DNA of 64,000 bases from Cyclobacterium roseum (GCF_010119225.1 NZ_WNKF01000010.1:1-64000), one strand, 5' to 3'. Shown: positions 25,319-34,975, counted from the first letter of the stretch. Notes: generated by a model from the sequence alone, not told the origin. Numbers and translations are program-made.

Positions 25319-27739
25319 ATGAAAAAAAACAAATCCCTACCCCAAATTCCCGGACAGATTGATTCTTTCCATTTAACCCCCACCGGTCTGCTTGGTACCA
25401 CGGACAATTGTACTTTTGAAATTCAAGTTTATGCTGAAAATACCTTTAGAATAAGGGTTGGTAAGCAAAAGGAACTGGACGGCAATCCCTATTCGGTAAC
25501 GGCCTCTCCAATAGAAAACAGTTATGGGTTTGATGAGGACAAGCAGCACCTGATTCTTAAAACCGCCAAAATCCATTTATTTATTCGTAAGGATAATTTA
25601 TCTCTTATCTTCAAAACGAGTTCCGGTCAAATTATATCTGAGGACGATCCTGATATTGGGATCAACTGGCTGGGCACTGAGGTCAGTAGTTATAAGAAGC
25701 TACAGGAATGGGAAAAGTTTATTGGATTGGGGGAAAAAACGGGTCGGCTGAATCGCTATGGGCAAAGTTACACCCACTGGAACACGGATCACTTTGGCTA
25801 CGGCGTTGATGCCGATCCCCTGTATCTTTCCATTCCCTTCTACATGGGCCTTCATCATGGACTGGCTTATGGGATATTTTTTGATAATACCCACAAAACC
25901 ACCTTTAACTTCGGGGCAGGGAACAACCGGTATTCCTATTTTTCGGCAGAAGACGGGGACCTGGATTATTATTTCATCCATGACGAATCGGTTTCGAAGG
26001 TTCTTTCTGCCTACACCGGATTGACGGGTCAGACGCCGCTTCCCCCCAAATGGGCACTGGGCTATCAGCAATGCCGCTATTCCTATTACCCGGATAAGGA
26101 TGTGATGCGCCTGGCGCAAACCTTTCGGGAAAAAGCTATCCCGGGGGATGTGATCTACCTGGACATTCATTACATGGAAAGGTATAAGGTATTCACTTTT
26201 GATAAAGAAACCTTTCCTGATCCTGCGGGATTGATTCGCCACTTAAAGCAATTGGGCTTTCGGGTGGTGGTCATCCTTGATCCTGGCATAAAAGCCGATG
26301 ACTCCTATCCGATTTACCTGGAGGGGGAATCGAAATCCTTATTTTTAAACTACCCAAATGGAGATCATTACCAGGGACAGGTTTGGCCGGGTTGGTGCAC
26401 TTTCCCTGATTTCACCCTTCCGAAAGCAAGGGCCTGGTGGGGAGAAAAGCTGCAATTTTATACCGATCTGGGAGTGGACGGGTTTTGGACCGACATGAAT
26501 GAACCGGCTACCTGGGGGCAGACGGTACCCAATCTCGTGCAATTTGACTTCGAAGGTACCGGTGCCAATCACCGAAAGGCCCGAAACATGTACGGCATGC
26601 AAATGGCCAGAAGTACCCGGGAAGGTCAAATCAAGGCCCATTCCAATGCAAGACCCTTTGTGTTGACCCGTTCCGGTTTTGCGGGAATTCAGCGATATGC
26701 GGCCGTCTGGACCGGTGACAACGTGTCCAGCGATGAGCACATGATGGCTGGCATCCGACTGGTAAATAGCATGGGGATCAGCGGCGTACCCTTCGCAGGC
26801 TACGATATCGGAGGGTTTGTGGGAAATTGCTCCCCGCAGCTCTTTGCCAGGTGGATCAGTATCGCTGCATTTTGTCCGCTTTTTCGGGCACACACCATGG
26901 TCAACAGCCATGCTTCCGAACCCTGGTCATTTGGAGAAGAAGTGGAATCCATTGCAAGGAATTACATACGGCTTCGGTACAAATTGATGCCAGCCATTTA
27001 TGCCGCATTTTACAAAAGCCAGGAAACCGGATTGCCGGTAGCCAAAAGCCTGGCCCTGGAGTATCCTTTTGACGATACTATTTACAATGGTGCCTATGAC
27101 AGCCAATACCTTTTTTGTGAGCAGCTATTGATCGCACCGGTAGAAAGCTATAAAACCATAACCAAAATATACCTGCCCGAAGGCGACTGGTACCACCTCT
27201 TTTCAGGTAAAAAGTTGAAAGGCGGAAACGAACTTTTATGGGAATGCCCCTTGAACTACCTTCCTGTATTTGTGGCTGCCGGAAGTATTTTACCCATGCA
27301 AAGCGTCGGGCAGCATACCGCAGCGGTCTCGGATGGCAGGATCAAATGGCATGTTTTCAAGGGAAAAGGCGTACGTGAACAAATCTTGTACGAAGACGAT
27401 GGGATTAGCAATGCCCACCAGAATGGAGAATGGGCCAAACGGATCATTCAAATGGACCATGACCACGGCGTACTAAAAATAGGAGCTTTAGAGGGCGATT
27501 ACTCAAGTAATTATCGCCAGGCCAGGATCTACTTCCATGGATTTCCGGACCAGCTGGTTGAGATCGAAGGAAATCGGGTAAAGATGGATCGAACCAATGT
27601 CGCTTTTTTGGACGAAATAGCGGAATTTGATCCCCTGCCCGTCGGCGAACATGAATTTCAGATTTGTGCGGCTGTTCCCAGCGTAACCGTTACCCTCACA
27701 GCCGCCAGCCAAACCCTTACCTTAAAAGGAATCGAATAG
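25319..27739 (+). CDS. Glycoside hydrolase family 31 alpha-glucosidase-like enzyme
   Basis: An 806-residue retaining glycosidase. An N-terminal beta-sandwich is followed by the (beta/alpha)8 barrel with the nucleophile Asp392 in DGFWTDMNEP and the acid/base Asp467 in WTGDN. The sugar-binding FRAHTMVNS region and C-terminal beta domains (FVAAGSILPMQ) are present. No signal peptide is visible, so it probably acts in the cytoplasm on maltose- or isomaltose-type oligosaccharides, though GH31 also contains alpha-xylosidases. It is not linked to the SusCD locus 17 kb away. Confidence 0.95.
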   Translation: MKKNKSLPQIPGQIDSFHLTPTGLLGTTDNCTFEIQVYAENTFRIRVGKQKELDGNPYSVTASPIENSYGFDEDKQHLILKTAKIHLFIRKDNLSLIFKTSSGQIISEDDPDIGINWLGTEVSSYKKLQEWEKFIGLGEKTGRLNRYGQSYTHWNTDHFGYGVDADPLYLSIPFYMGLHHGLAYGIFFDNTHKTTFNFGAGNNRYSYFSAEDGDLDYYFIHDESVSKVLSAYTGLTGQTPLPPKWALGYQQCRYSYYPDKDVMRLAQTFREKAIPGDVIYLDIHYMERYKVFTFDKETFPDPAGLIRHLKQLGFRVVVILDPGIKADDSYPIYLEGESKSLFLNYPNGDHYQGQVWPGWCTFPDFTLPKARAWWGEKLQFYTDLGVDGFWTDMNEPATWGQTVPNLVQFDFEGTGANHRKARNMYGMQMARSTREGQIKAHSNARPFVLTRSGFAGIQRYAAVWTGDNVSSDEHMMAGIRLVNSMGISGVPFAGYDIGGFVGNCSPQLFARWISIAAFCPLFRAHTMVNSHASEPWSFGEEVESIARNYIRLRYKLMPAIYAAFYKSQETGLPVAKSLALEYPFDDTIYNGAYDSQYLFCEQLLIAPVESYKTITKIYLPEGDWYHLFSGKKLKGGNELLWECPLNYLPVFVAAGSILPMQSVGQHTAAVSDGRIKWHVFKGKGVREQILYEDDGISNAHQNGEWAKRIIQMDHDHGVLKIGALEGDYSSNYRQARIYFHGFPDQLVEIEGNRVKMDRTNVAFLDEIAEFDPLPVGEHEFQICAAVPSVTVTLTAASQTLTLKGIE

Positions 27740-27755
27740 TGTGAAGCTTTTTGGT

Positions 27756-28559
27756 TTAGGGTTGGTTTTCATTGTAATACTCCATGGCCTTATCCATTTG
27801 ATCGTTTAATTGATCGATTCTTCGCTCCGGACCCGGGTGAGTGGAAAGGAATTCGGGTGGTCTGGGTCCTTCTGACTGGGCATTCATTCGTTCCCAAAAC
27901 GCGGGTGCCTCCCGTGGATTGTACCCAGCGATGGCCATAAAGATCAGTCCCAGCTGATCCGCTTCCAACTCCTGATCCCGGGAAAATTTGAGCATTCCCA
28001 CTTGCCCCCCATAACCAACGGCCTGTAAAAAGATCGTTTGTGTCAGAGTGGGATTTTCTCCCATGGCCGCCTGAACTCCGCCCAATAGCCCATTAGCCAC
28101 CATTCCCTGTGACATGCGTTCGCGGGCATGATTGGCGATGGCATGCGCTACTTCGTGGCCCATGACCACCGCGATGCCCGTTTCGTCCTGACAAATGGGC
28201 AAGATACCGGTATAAAAAGCCACTTTTCCGCCAGGCATACACCAGGCGTTTACCTGCTCGCTTTCCAGCAAATTAAACTCCCAGGAAAATCCTTCCGTAA
28301 TCTCAGACTGCCCATTGTCTTCCAGGTATTTTTCAACAGCAGCCGAAATCTTCCTTCCCACATTTACGACCTGCTTTCCTTTGGCACTATTCGTCAAAAC
28401 CTTACTGTCACCCAACACCTGATCGTATTGATCGTAGGAAAGGGGCAATACTTCGGCATTACTCACAAGGCTCAACTGCCTTCGGCCGCTAAGCGGTACG
28501 GTGGCACAACTGTAAGCTATAAGACCTATAAAAAGAAGGGCAATAATTTTTTTATACAT
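27756..28559 (-). CDS. M48-family periplasmic zinc metallopeptidase lipoprotein
   Basis: A 267-residue lipoprotein. The start at MYKKIIALLF gives a leader ending in the lipobox IAYSC (Cys18), followed by ATVPLSGRRQLSLV, the usual opening of LoiP/BepA-like M48 proteins. Zinc site HEVAH is at 135-139 and the third ligand, in ELEAD, near Glu197. Predicted role: quality control of outer-membrane proteins in the periplasm. The longer frame to 28619 would put 20 residues ahead of the signal and is less likely. Confidence 0.92.
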   Translation of the reverse strand: MYKKIIALLFIGLIAYSCATVPLSGRRQLSLVSNAEVLPLSYDQYDQVLGDSKVLTNSAKGKQVVNVGRKISAAVEKYLEDNGQSEITEGFSWEFNLLESEQVNAWCMPGGKVAFYTGILPICQDETGIAVVMGHEVAHAIANHARERMSQGMVANGLLGGVQAAMGENPTLTQTIFLQAVGYGGQVGMLKFSRDQELEADQLGLIFMAIAGYNPREAPAFWERMNAQSEGPRPPEFLSTHPGPERRIDQLNDQMDKAMEYYNENQP

Positions 28560-28748
28560 ACTACTATTGGTAAAGAATCCTCTCCAAATGTTCAAAAAAG
28601 ATGCCAGAAAACGATCCATAGTTAAAAAAAATAAAAGCTGCCATACTGTAAATCAACCAAAAATATTCACATACGTAAAACATATTACCATTGAATTGGT
28701 TAACAGATTAACAAGAAAACAAATTTTAACCTAGTCCCTAATCAAGTT

Positions 28749-31079
28749 ATGAAAAAGTATTATCAATTTTTGATTCTCATGCTGGGCATTACAGGAAGTT
28801 TATTCCTGCAATCCTGTGTAGATGAACAAAGCCCTGCAGATGCGCTGGAATTATTGAGTGGCAGCAGAGGGTATCCTTTGAATGCGGTAGATGGATCCGG
28901 AATTAGCGGAAATGTGGTTTTTGAAGAAGGAGAAGGCGGATACACCAAAGTGACGATAAATCTAAGCGGAACGCCCGATGGAGGTGCTCATCCGGCACAT
29001 ATTCATTTTAACTCTGCCGCCGAAGGTGGGGATATTGCCATTTCCCTGGAACCGATAAACGGCACGACTGGAACCAGCGTTACGCTGGTCAATCAACTCG
29101 ACGATGGAACGTATATCAACTACGAGCGCCTGATCGCTTTTGAAGGCTATGTTAATGTCCATTTAGCTTACGGGAAGTTAGAAACAGTGGTAGCCCAGGG
29201 AGATATCGGAGGCAATGCGCTGGATGGAAATTCCAAACGCTATAACCTGCTAACCAAAGATGTAGACGGTATCGACGGAAGTATATTATTTGAAAGAAGT
29301 GTTGGTGGCTTCACCGTAGCCACCATAGAATTGGACGGAACTCCTTCCGGAGGTTCGCATCCGGCTCATATACATGCCAACACGGCGGCCGAAGGCGGTG
29401 GAATCCTTATCTCCTTCAACCCGGTAGATGGAACGACCGGTACAAGTCGAACCATCATTCGAACCGATGATGCGGGAAATCCAATCAGTTATGAAGATAT
29501 TCTCAGTATGGATGGCTATGTAAACGTCCACCTGAGTGCAAATGATTTAGGTACCATCGTAGCACAAGGCGATATTGGTAGCAATGAACTAACCGAGAAT
29601 TTTAAGGAATATTCTTTAAATGAGTTAGCCGTGCCGGGAATTTCGGGGTCCATCATTTTCAAGGAGCGGATCAACGGCTTTACCCTGGCCACCATCCAAT
29701 TGGACAACACCCCTGAAGACGGTTCTCATCCGGCCCACATCCATGCAAATTCAGCGGCCGAAGGCGGCGGGATCATTGTTTCCTTTACCCCAGTGGATGG
29801 AACCACCGGAATGAGTGAGACCACCATTCGCGCACTAGATAATGGACAACCATTGACCTATGATCAAATTCTCGATATAGACGGTTATGTTAACGTGCAC
29901 TTGTCAACGAATCAACTTGGCACCATCGTAGCCCAGGGGGATATTGGTGGCAACGAGTTGACCGGAATGAGTAAAATGTACCCGCTTAATGAATTGGCTG
30001 TACCAGGAATAGACGGGTCGATTACTTTTGAGGAGCGGAAGAATGGATTTTCCCTGGCCACCATTATGGTAAATAATACTCCCGAAGATGGGGTACATCC
30101 GGCACATATACACGCCAATTCTGCTGCTGAGGGAGGGGGGATTTTGGTTTCCTTTAACCCGGTAGATGGTTCAAGCGGCATGAGCAAAACGACCGTCCGC
30201 GCACAAGATTCAGGTGAAGCCCTTACCTATGAGCAAATTCTGGAAATGGATGGCTATGTAAATGTTCATCTTTCCATGAGCGAATTGGGCGTAATCGTTG
30301 CCCAGGGAGATATCGGAGGAAATGAGCTAACGGGCGTGATGAAAATGTATCCATTGAATGAACTCGCTGTTCCCGGGATAGAGGGAACCATCACCTTTGA
30401 AGAGCGAATGAATGGGTTTTCACTCGCTACCATAGAACTAATGAATACGCCGGATGGAGGGATTCACCCGGCACACATTCATGCCAATTCCGCCGCGGAA
30501 GGTGGAGGAATTATTGTTTCCTTCAATTCGGTTGATGGTAGCACAGGTATGAGTAAAACAACCATTCGGAGTTTGGACGACGGTACCGCTTTAATGTATG
30601 AAGACTTGTTGACCATCGATGGGTACGTGAATGTACATTTGTCCATGAATCAATTAGGAGTGATTGTGGCGCAGGGAGATATTGGTGGAAACGAATTAAC
30701 CGGTACAACAAGTAGCTATGATCTGGGAGAATTAGCCGTGCCCGGCATCAGTGGAACCATTACCTTTAGTGAACGACAAAATGGATTTACGCTGGCAACC
30801 ATTCAACTGGAAAATACACCTGATGGAGGAATTCACCCCGCCCATATTCACGCCAATTCAGCGGCAACAGGTGGGGGTATCATCGTCTCTTTTAATTCGG
30901 TGGACGGAACGACCGGCATGAGTCAAACCACACTACGTGCGCTAGACGATGGCACGGCTCTAACTTATGAAGATCTGCAAACAATAGATGGCTATGTCAA
31001 TGTCCATTTATCCTTAGATCAGCTCGGTGTCATCGTCGCACAGGGAAACATAGGAAGCAATGTATTAACAACGATTTAG
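28749..31079 (+). CDS. Lipoprotein with six tandem CHRD domains
   Basis: A 776-residue surface or periplasmic lipoprotein (lipobox LQSC, Cys23). After a short linker come six tandem domains with a constant 123-residue period, starting at Tyr42, Tyr165, Tyr288 and onwards. Each opens with YxLNELAVPGIxG-type sequence, carries HPAHIHxNSAAEGG in its middle and ends GYVNVHL-TIVAQGDIG, matching the CHRD fold (HIH and the YVNVH motif). The copies diverge more at the ends of the gene (1, 2) than in the middle (3-6), as expected from internal duplication. The His-rich motifs hint at metal binding, but the role of CHRD domains is not established. It ends at an intrinsic terminator. Confidence 0.93.
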   Translation: MKKYYQFLILMLGITGSLFLQSCVDEQSPADALELLSGSRGYPLNAVDGSGISGNVVFEEGEGGYTKVTINLSGTPDGGAHPAHIHFNSAAEGGDIAISLEPINGTTGTSVTLVNQLDDGTYINYERLIAFEGYVNVHLAYGKLETVVAQGDIGGNALDGNSKRYNLLTKDVDGIDGSILFERSVGGFTVATIELDGTPSGGSHPAHIHANTAAEGGGILISFNPVDGTTGTSRTIIRTDDAGNPISYEDILSMDGYVNVHLSANDLGTIVAQGDIGSNELTENFKEYSLNELAVPGISGSIIFKERINGFTLATIQLDNTPEDGSHPAHIHANSAAEGGGIIVSFTPVDGTTGMSETTIRALDNGQPLTYDQILDIDGYVNVHLSTNQLGTIVAQGDIGGNELTGMSKMYPLNELAVPGIDGSITFEERKNGFSLATIMVNNTPEDGVHPAHIHANSAAEGGGILVSFNPVDGSSGMSKTTVRAQDSGEALTYEQILEMDGYVNVHLSMSELGVIVAQGDIGGNELTGVMKMYPLNELAVPGIEGTITFEERMNGFSLATIELMNTPDGGIHPAHIHANSAAEGGGIIVSFNSVDGSTGMSKTTIRSLDDGTALMYEDLLTIDGYVNVHLSMNQLGVIVAQGDIGGNELTGTTSSYDLGELAVPGISGTITFSERQNGFTLATIQLENTPDGGIHPAHIHANSAATGGGIIVSFNSVDGTTGMSQTTLRALDDGTALTYEDLQTIDGYVNVHLSLDQLGVIVAQGNIGSNVLTTI

Positions 31080-31149
31080 GAAAAATTACCGTTTTAGGTA
31101 CGGCTTAGCCGAAAAAGGGTATTTTAAATTTTAGTATGGGTTTATAAAG

Positions 31150-31183
31150 AAAAAACCGTAGTCATTTTGGCTGCGGTTTTTTT
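31150..31183 (+). terminator. Intrinsic terminator after the CHRD gene
   Basis: AAAAAACCGTAG pairs with CTGCGGTTTTTT (one G-U), loop TCATTTTGG, followed by more T. Classic form, 70 bp after the stop. Confidence 0.85.
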
Positions 31184-31246
31184 ATATTGTAAACCTATTG
31201 AGATCGAGCTCCAAACTGGCAAGAAATTGCCATAGCCCCATTCGTT

Positions 31247-31726
31247 ATGAATACCCGCCAACAAAAAATCCAAAAATCCCTCCTTTCTGCGCCGTCTTTT
31301 GTTTGGTACATGATGCGGAAATTACCATCGGTGATTTTTTGGGGGATACGTATTTCCCGCCTGGACCTGGAGCAATGTCAGACCCAACTTCCCTTTAATT
31401 GGAGGTCCACCAACCCCTTCCGATCCATTTATTTCTCGGCATTGGCAGGTGCCGCTGAATTGGCTAGCGGTGCCCTCTGCCTGTTACATACGAAAGGCCA
31501 GGGTTCCTACTCCATGCTGGTCACTCATTTTGAAGCAACATTTACAAAAAAAGCCAATCAGACGGTCACCATGACCTGCCTGGATGGGAACAAAATCCGG
31601 GAGACCCTTGCCGGATTAAGACAAAAGGGAGATACCGCCAACGTCACCGTAGTTGTAAACAGTCAGCTTCCTAACGGAGAAAGTCCTACCTCCTTTTCCA
31701 TCACCTGGTCCTTCAAAAGGAGGTAG
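31247..31726 (+). CDS. DUF4442 hotdog-fold protein
   Basis: A 159-residue cytoplasmic protein of the DUF4442 family, related to PaaI-type thioesterases. Signatures are IFWGIRISRLD, a short strand with RSTNPFRSIYFSALAGAAELASG (long central helix of the hotdog) and FEATFTKKANQTVTM. Thioesterase activity on acyl-CoA is a family-level guess. Either ATG 31247 or the one 63 bases later could be used; the first gives the usual family length. Confidence 0.8.
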   Translation: MNTRQQKIQKSLLSAPSFVWYMMRKLPSVIFWGIRISRLDLEQCQTQLPFNWRSTNPFRSIYFSALAGAAELASGALCLLHTKGQGSYSMLVTHFEATFTKKANQTVTMTCLDGNKIRETLAGLRQKGDTANVTVVVNSQLPNGESPTSFSITWSFKRR

Positions 31727-31744
31727 GACGAGATAAAAACCTGC

Positions 31745-32062
31745 TCAGGCAGTTTCTGCCAATTGCCGGTCGATAACCTGGATCAATTGATGGGCGGGAA
31801 CTACTCCGGACTGCCGCCATACTGGTTTCCCATGTTGAAATAAGATCAGCGTTGGAACGCCTCGTACTTGAAATTTACTGGCAGCTAGCGGATTTTTGTC
31901 CACATCGATTTTGATAATTTTTGCTTTCGCCCCTACTTTGGCTGCTGTTTCCTGAAGGATGGGCTGCATCATCTGACAGGGACCGCACCAGGTGGCGTAA
32001 AAATCCACCAGGACGGGTTGATCACTATTGATGATTTCTGAGAAACTTTTTCCACTGGCCAT
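31745..32062 (-). CDS. trxA: Thioredoxin
   Basis: A 105-residue thioredoxin with active site WCGPC at residues 25-29 and the cis-Pro loop VRGVPTL near 69-75. The start at MASGKSF is chosen because the upstream extension to 32149 has no thioredoxin features. It probably serves as a general disulfide reductant in the cytoplasm. It follows the DinB-fold gene by 64 bp on the same strand and may be cotranscribed. Confidence 0.95.
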   Translation of the reverse strand: MASGKSFSEIINSDQPVLVDFYATWCGPCQMMQPILQETAAKVGAKAKIIKIDVDKNPLAASKFQVRGVPTLILFQHGKPVWRQSGVVPAHQLIQVIDRQLAETA

Positions 32063-32126
32063 AATTCTATCTGTTTTATTTGATAACAAAAGTACTTCTT
32101 GTACCGTTTGGAAACAGTAATAAAAA

Positions 32127-32681
32127 TCACAAAGGAGCTTCGGGTGCAAGCAAGGGAAGGTAATGGCTTCTCAGAAGTGCTATATGGTGCTCCATGTGTC
32201 CAAAAATGATGTAAACAAGCGCAGATACCGACATGGGATGATTATCTACCCGTCCTTCCAGGTGCCATTTTTCAGGTGATATCTGCTCTATAAATTCCCA
32301 TAATAATTCCCGGTGAAGCAGAAAGGCCGCCAGTAATTTTTGGGGAGATTGGTAATCAAAATCGGCAGAATGCACATAAAGATCCTGATCGAATCCAGGA
32401 AAGGAAGCCTTTTCGCCCCTACTGATGCACAAGGCCCGGAAGTGCATTATTTTCTCGGTGTCCAGCATATGGCCCAAAAGCTGATTGAAAGACCACTTTC
32501 CCGGTTGGTAACGTGCGGACGCTGCTGCAGGGGACAAATCCTTGAAAACAGTTGAAATGAAATTTTCCTGTTCTACCGAAATTTTCCTCAGGTCCATTCC
32601 CAACACCCGGGCGACATAGCCCTTATAGAACGGCTTGTAACTTCCGGCTTTAGGTTCTGGCAATCCCTTACTTGTCTCCAT
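32127..32681 (-). CDS. DinB/YfiT-like four-helix-bundle protein
   Basis: A 184-residue protein of the DinB/YfiT fold (unrelated to DNA polymerase IV). Likely metal ligands are His in FNQLLGHMLDTE and the His residues of IFGHMEHHIALLRSHYL near the end. Family members include thiol-dependent transferases using bacillithiol or mycothiol. The start at METSKGLPEP follows a -7-like AT-rich region; 39 bp separate it from the divergent M3 peptidase gene. Confidence 0.88.
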   Translation of the reverse strand: METSKGLPEPKAGSYKPFYKGYVARVLGMDLRKISVEQENFISTVFKDLSPAAASARYQPGKWSFNQLLGHMLDTEKIMHFRALCISRGEKASFPGFDQDLYVHSADFDYQSPQKLLAAFLLHRELLWEFIEQISPEKWHLEGRVDNHPMSVSALVYIIFGHMEHHIALLRSHYLPLLAPEAPL

Positions 32682-32689
32682 TATTTTGT

Positions 32690-32697
32690 TAATTTTG
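32690..32697 (+). promoter_or_regulatory. Bacteroidota -7 box for the M3 peptidase gene
   Basis: TAATTTTG fits TAnnTTTG, 22 bp before the ATG at 32720. A weak TTG lies about 15 bp upstream, shorter than the usual spacing. Confidence 0.4.
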
Positions 32698-32719
32698 CAA
32701 TTCAATATAAATATACGAT

Positions 32720-34759
32720 ATGAATCCATTACTGGAAAAATTCAATACCCCTTTTGAAACCGCTCCCTTTCAATTGATCAAAGATGAACATTTCCTTCCT
32801 GCCATAAAAGAGGCCATCCAGCAGGCCAAGGAAGAAATCTCCCAGATAAAAGAAGCTTCGAAACCAAATTTCGTTAACACCATCGTCCACCTGGAAAATT
32901 CAGGGGAAATATTATCGAGGGTTGCGTCCATTTTCTTTAACCTGAATGCAGCGGAAACCACTGATGAGATTCAAAAACTGGCCCGAGAAATATCCCCCCT
33001 GCTATCTGCCCACAGCAACGATGTCCTGTTGGACGAGGATCTTTTTGACCGTATCCAACAGGCCTATTCGCAGAAGGCGGCATTGGATTTAACCACGGAA
33101 GAAAATACCCTGCTGGAGAAAACCTATAAATCCTTTATCCGGAATGGAGCGTTATTGGATGCCAATGGCAAAAAGCGATTGCGGGAAATCGACCAGAAAC
33201 TTTCCAGGCTGGGGCTGCAATTTGGAGAGAATGTACTGAAGGAAACCAATTCCTACGAATTGGTCATCAGCAAGGAAGAAGACCTGAAAGGACTACCGGA
33301 AGGAGTGGTTGAAGCCGCCTCTCAAACGGCAGAAGAAAAAGGAAAAGCCGGAAAATGGGTATTTACACTTGCCTATCCCAGCTACATTCCATTTATGACC
33401 TATGCTGCCAGCCGGGAGCTGAGAAAGGAACTGTTTATTGCGTATAATACCAAGGCTTCTAAAGGGGATGCCCTGGACAACCGGCCTATCATCAAGGAGA
33501 TCGTCCAGCTAAAAGACGAGCGGGCCAAGCTTCTTCAGTATTCCAATTTTGCCGCCTTCGTCCTGGAAGAACGAATGGCCAAAGACGAGAAAAAGGTCAT
33601 GGCGTTTTTGGATGAATTACTTACAAAAGCCCATCCAAAAGCCGTTGCAGAAGTAAACGAACTGGAGGCCTTTGCCAGGGAAAGGGATGGCTTGGAAAAG
33701 CTTCAAAAATGGGATGTAGGCTACTACGCTGAAAAACTAAAAATGAAGAAATTTGATGTAGATGACGAGTTGCTGAAGCCCTACTTTGAATTAAACCGTG
33801 CCATTCAGGGCGTTTTCCAGACGGCTCAGAAATTATTCGGGATTACGTTTGAGGAAAACACCAACATCCCGGTATATCATAAAGATGTGAAGGCTTATGA
33901 GGTGAAAGATGAAAAAGGAGCCCATTTGGCGGTGTTTTATGCTGATTTTTTCCCTCGGGCAGGCAAAAGAAACGGTGCCTGGATGACCATCTACCGCGGT
34001 CAAAAGCGAAAAGATAACCAAGAGCAACGACCCCATGTGTCCATCGTTTGCAATTTTACGAAACCTACCAAAACCAAACCTTCCTTACTTACCTTCAATG
34101 AGGTAACCACCCTCTTTCATGAATTTGGCCACGCCCTACATGGTATGTTGGCAGATGGCAACTTTGAATCCCTATCCGGAACGAACGTTTATTGGGATTT
34201 TGTGGAGCTTCCCTCGCAGATATTCGAAAACTGGTGCTACGAAAAAGACTGCCTGGATCTGTTTGCCAGGCATTATCAAACAGGGGAACCCATCTCCCAA
34301 CAACTGATAGAGCGGATAAAAAAAGCGGCCAATTTCCATCAGGGATATCAAACCGTACGGCAAATCAGTCTTGGATTACTCGATATGGCCTATTATTCGA
34401 CCGATCCTTCCCAAATCGGGGACATTGCAAGCTTTGAAAGGGAGGTCACCAAGCCGGCCGAGCTTCTGGAACCCGTCGAAGGAACCCTGATGAGTGCCTC
34501 CTTTTCGCATATTTTTCAAGGCGGATACGCGGCTGGGTATTACAGCTACAAATGGGCGGAAGTCCTCGATGCGGATGCCTTCGAACTGTTTCTCGAAAAG
34601 GGCATTTTCGATCCCGAAACGGCCCACTCCTTCCGGGATAATATCCTGGCGATGGGAGGAAAAGAGCACCCGGAAATACTTTACAAAAGATTCCGGGGAA
34701 GAGGTCCCAAAACCGATGCCTTAATCAAACGGGCAGGGTTGGAAATACAGGAAAACTAA
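32720..34759 (+). CDS. M3-family oligopeptidase (Dcp/PrlC-like)
   Basis: A 679-residue cytoplasmic zinc peptidase that degrades short peptides. The zinc motif is HEFGHALHG, His467 to His471, with the downstream Glu of the family in SLSGTNVYWDFVELPSQIFE. The long helical N-terminal half and the C-terminal YSYKWAEVLDADAFELF region match oligopeptidase A and dipeptidyl carboxypeptidase. No signal peptide. Whether it is a Dcp or an OpdA type cannot be decided by eye. Confidence 0.95.
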   Translation: MNPLLEKFNTPFETAPFQLIKDEHFLPAIKEAIQQAKEEISQIKEASKPNFVNTIVHLENSGEILSRVASIFFNLNAAETTDEIQKLAREISPLLSAHSNDVLLDEDLFDRIQQAYSQKAALDLTTEENTLLEKTYKSFIRNGALLDANGKKRLREIDQKLSRLGLQFGENVLKETNSYELVISKEEDLKGLPEGVVEAASQTAEEKGKAGKWVFTLAYPSYIPFMTYAASRELRKELFIAYNTKASKGDALDNRPIIKEIVQLKDERAKLLQYSNFAAFVLEERMAKDEKKVMAFLDELLTKAHPKAVAEVNELEAFARERDGLEKLQKWDVGYYAEKLKMKKFDVDDELLKPYFELNRAIQGVFQTAQKLFGITFEENTNIPVYHKDVKAYEVKDEKGAHLAVFYADFFPRAGKRNGAWMTIYRGQKRKDNQEQRPHVSIVCNFTKPTKTKPSLLTFNEVTTLFHEFGHALHGMLADGNFESLSGTNVYWDFVELPSQIFENWCYEKDCLDLFARHYQTGEPISQQLIERIKKAANFHQGYQTVRQISLGLLDMAYYSTDPSQIGDIASFEREVTKPAELLEPVEGTLMSASFSHIFQGGYAAGYYSYKWAEVLDADAFELFLEKGIFDPETAHSFRDNILAMGGKEHPEILYKRFRGRGPKTDALIKRAGLEIQEN

Positions 34760-34768
34760 TATCCGCAA

Positions 34769-34845
34769 ACCTGTCAGGTTTTTATTGAATTTCAACTAAC
34801 AACACACGTTGAGTAGATGAACCCTGACAGTCTTTGTTAGTTGAA
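34769..34845. repeat. Hairpin-forming intergenic sequence
   Basis: TTCAACTAACAA (34791-34802) and TTGTTAGTTGAA (34834-34845) are perfect 12-bp inverted repeats with a 31-bp spacer. Just upstream is the palindrome AACCTGTCAGGTT (34769-34781), and CCTGACAG recurs inside the spacer. It starts 10 bp after the M3 peptidase stop and may act as its terminator or be a decayed repeat element. Confidence 0.55.
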
Positions 34846-34856
34846 TATAGGATTAG

Positions 34857-34975
34857 GTAGTGGAATTAAGGCAGGATAACCAAATCGGTTAGGAAGGAAG
34901 GGGGCATTTCCCTTTCCTGCAACCCTGTTACTGCGTCTTCACCCATTTAGAGGTATGAGGTTTTAATTCCACTAC
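34857..34975. mobile_element. 119-bp element bounded by perfect inverted repeats
   Basis: GTAGTGGAATTAA (34857-34869) and TTAATTCCACTAC (34963-34975) are perfect 13-bp inverted ends; the match extends outward to about 17 bp with one inserted G. The interior has no coding frame and contains a further weak hairpin (GGAAGG/CCTTTCC near 34893-34918). Size and structure suit a MITE or a REP-type element. The remaining gap to 35109 shows nothing else. Confidence 0.5.

Noticed and set aside
25700-26911. Long minus-strand frames opposite the GH31 gene
   Set aside because: Shadows of a gene with intact catalytic motifs.
28749-31079. Link between the 123-bp DNA repeat at the left edge and the 123-residue CHRD period
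   Set aside because: The units differ in kind (bases versus residues) and in sequence; the shared number is a coincidence.
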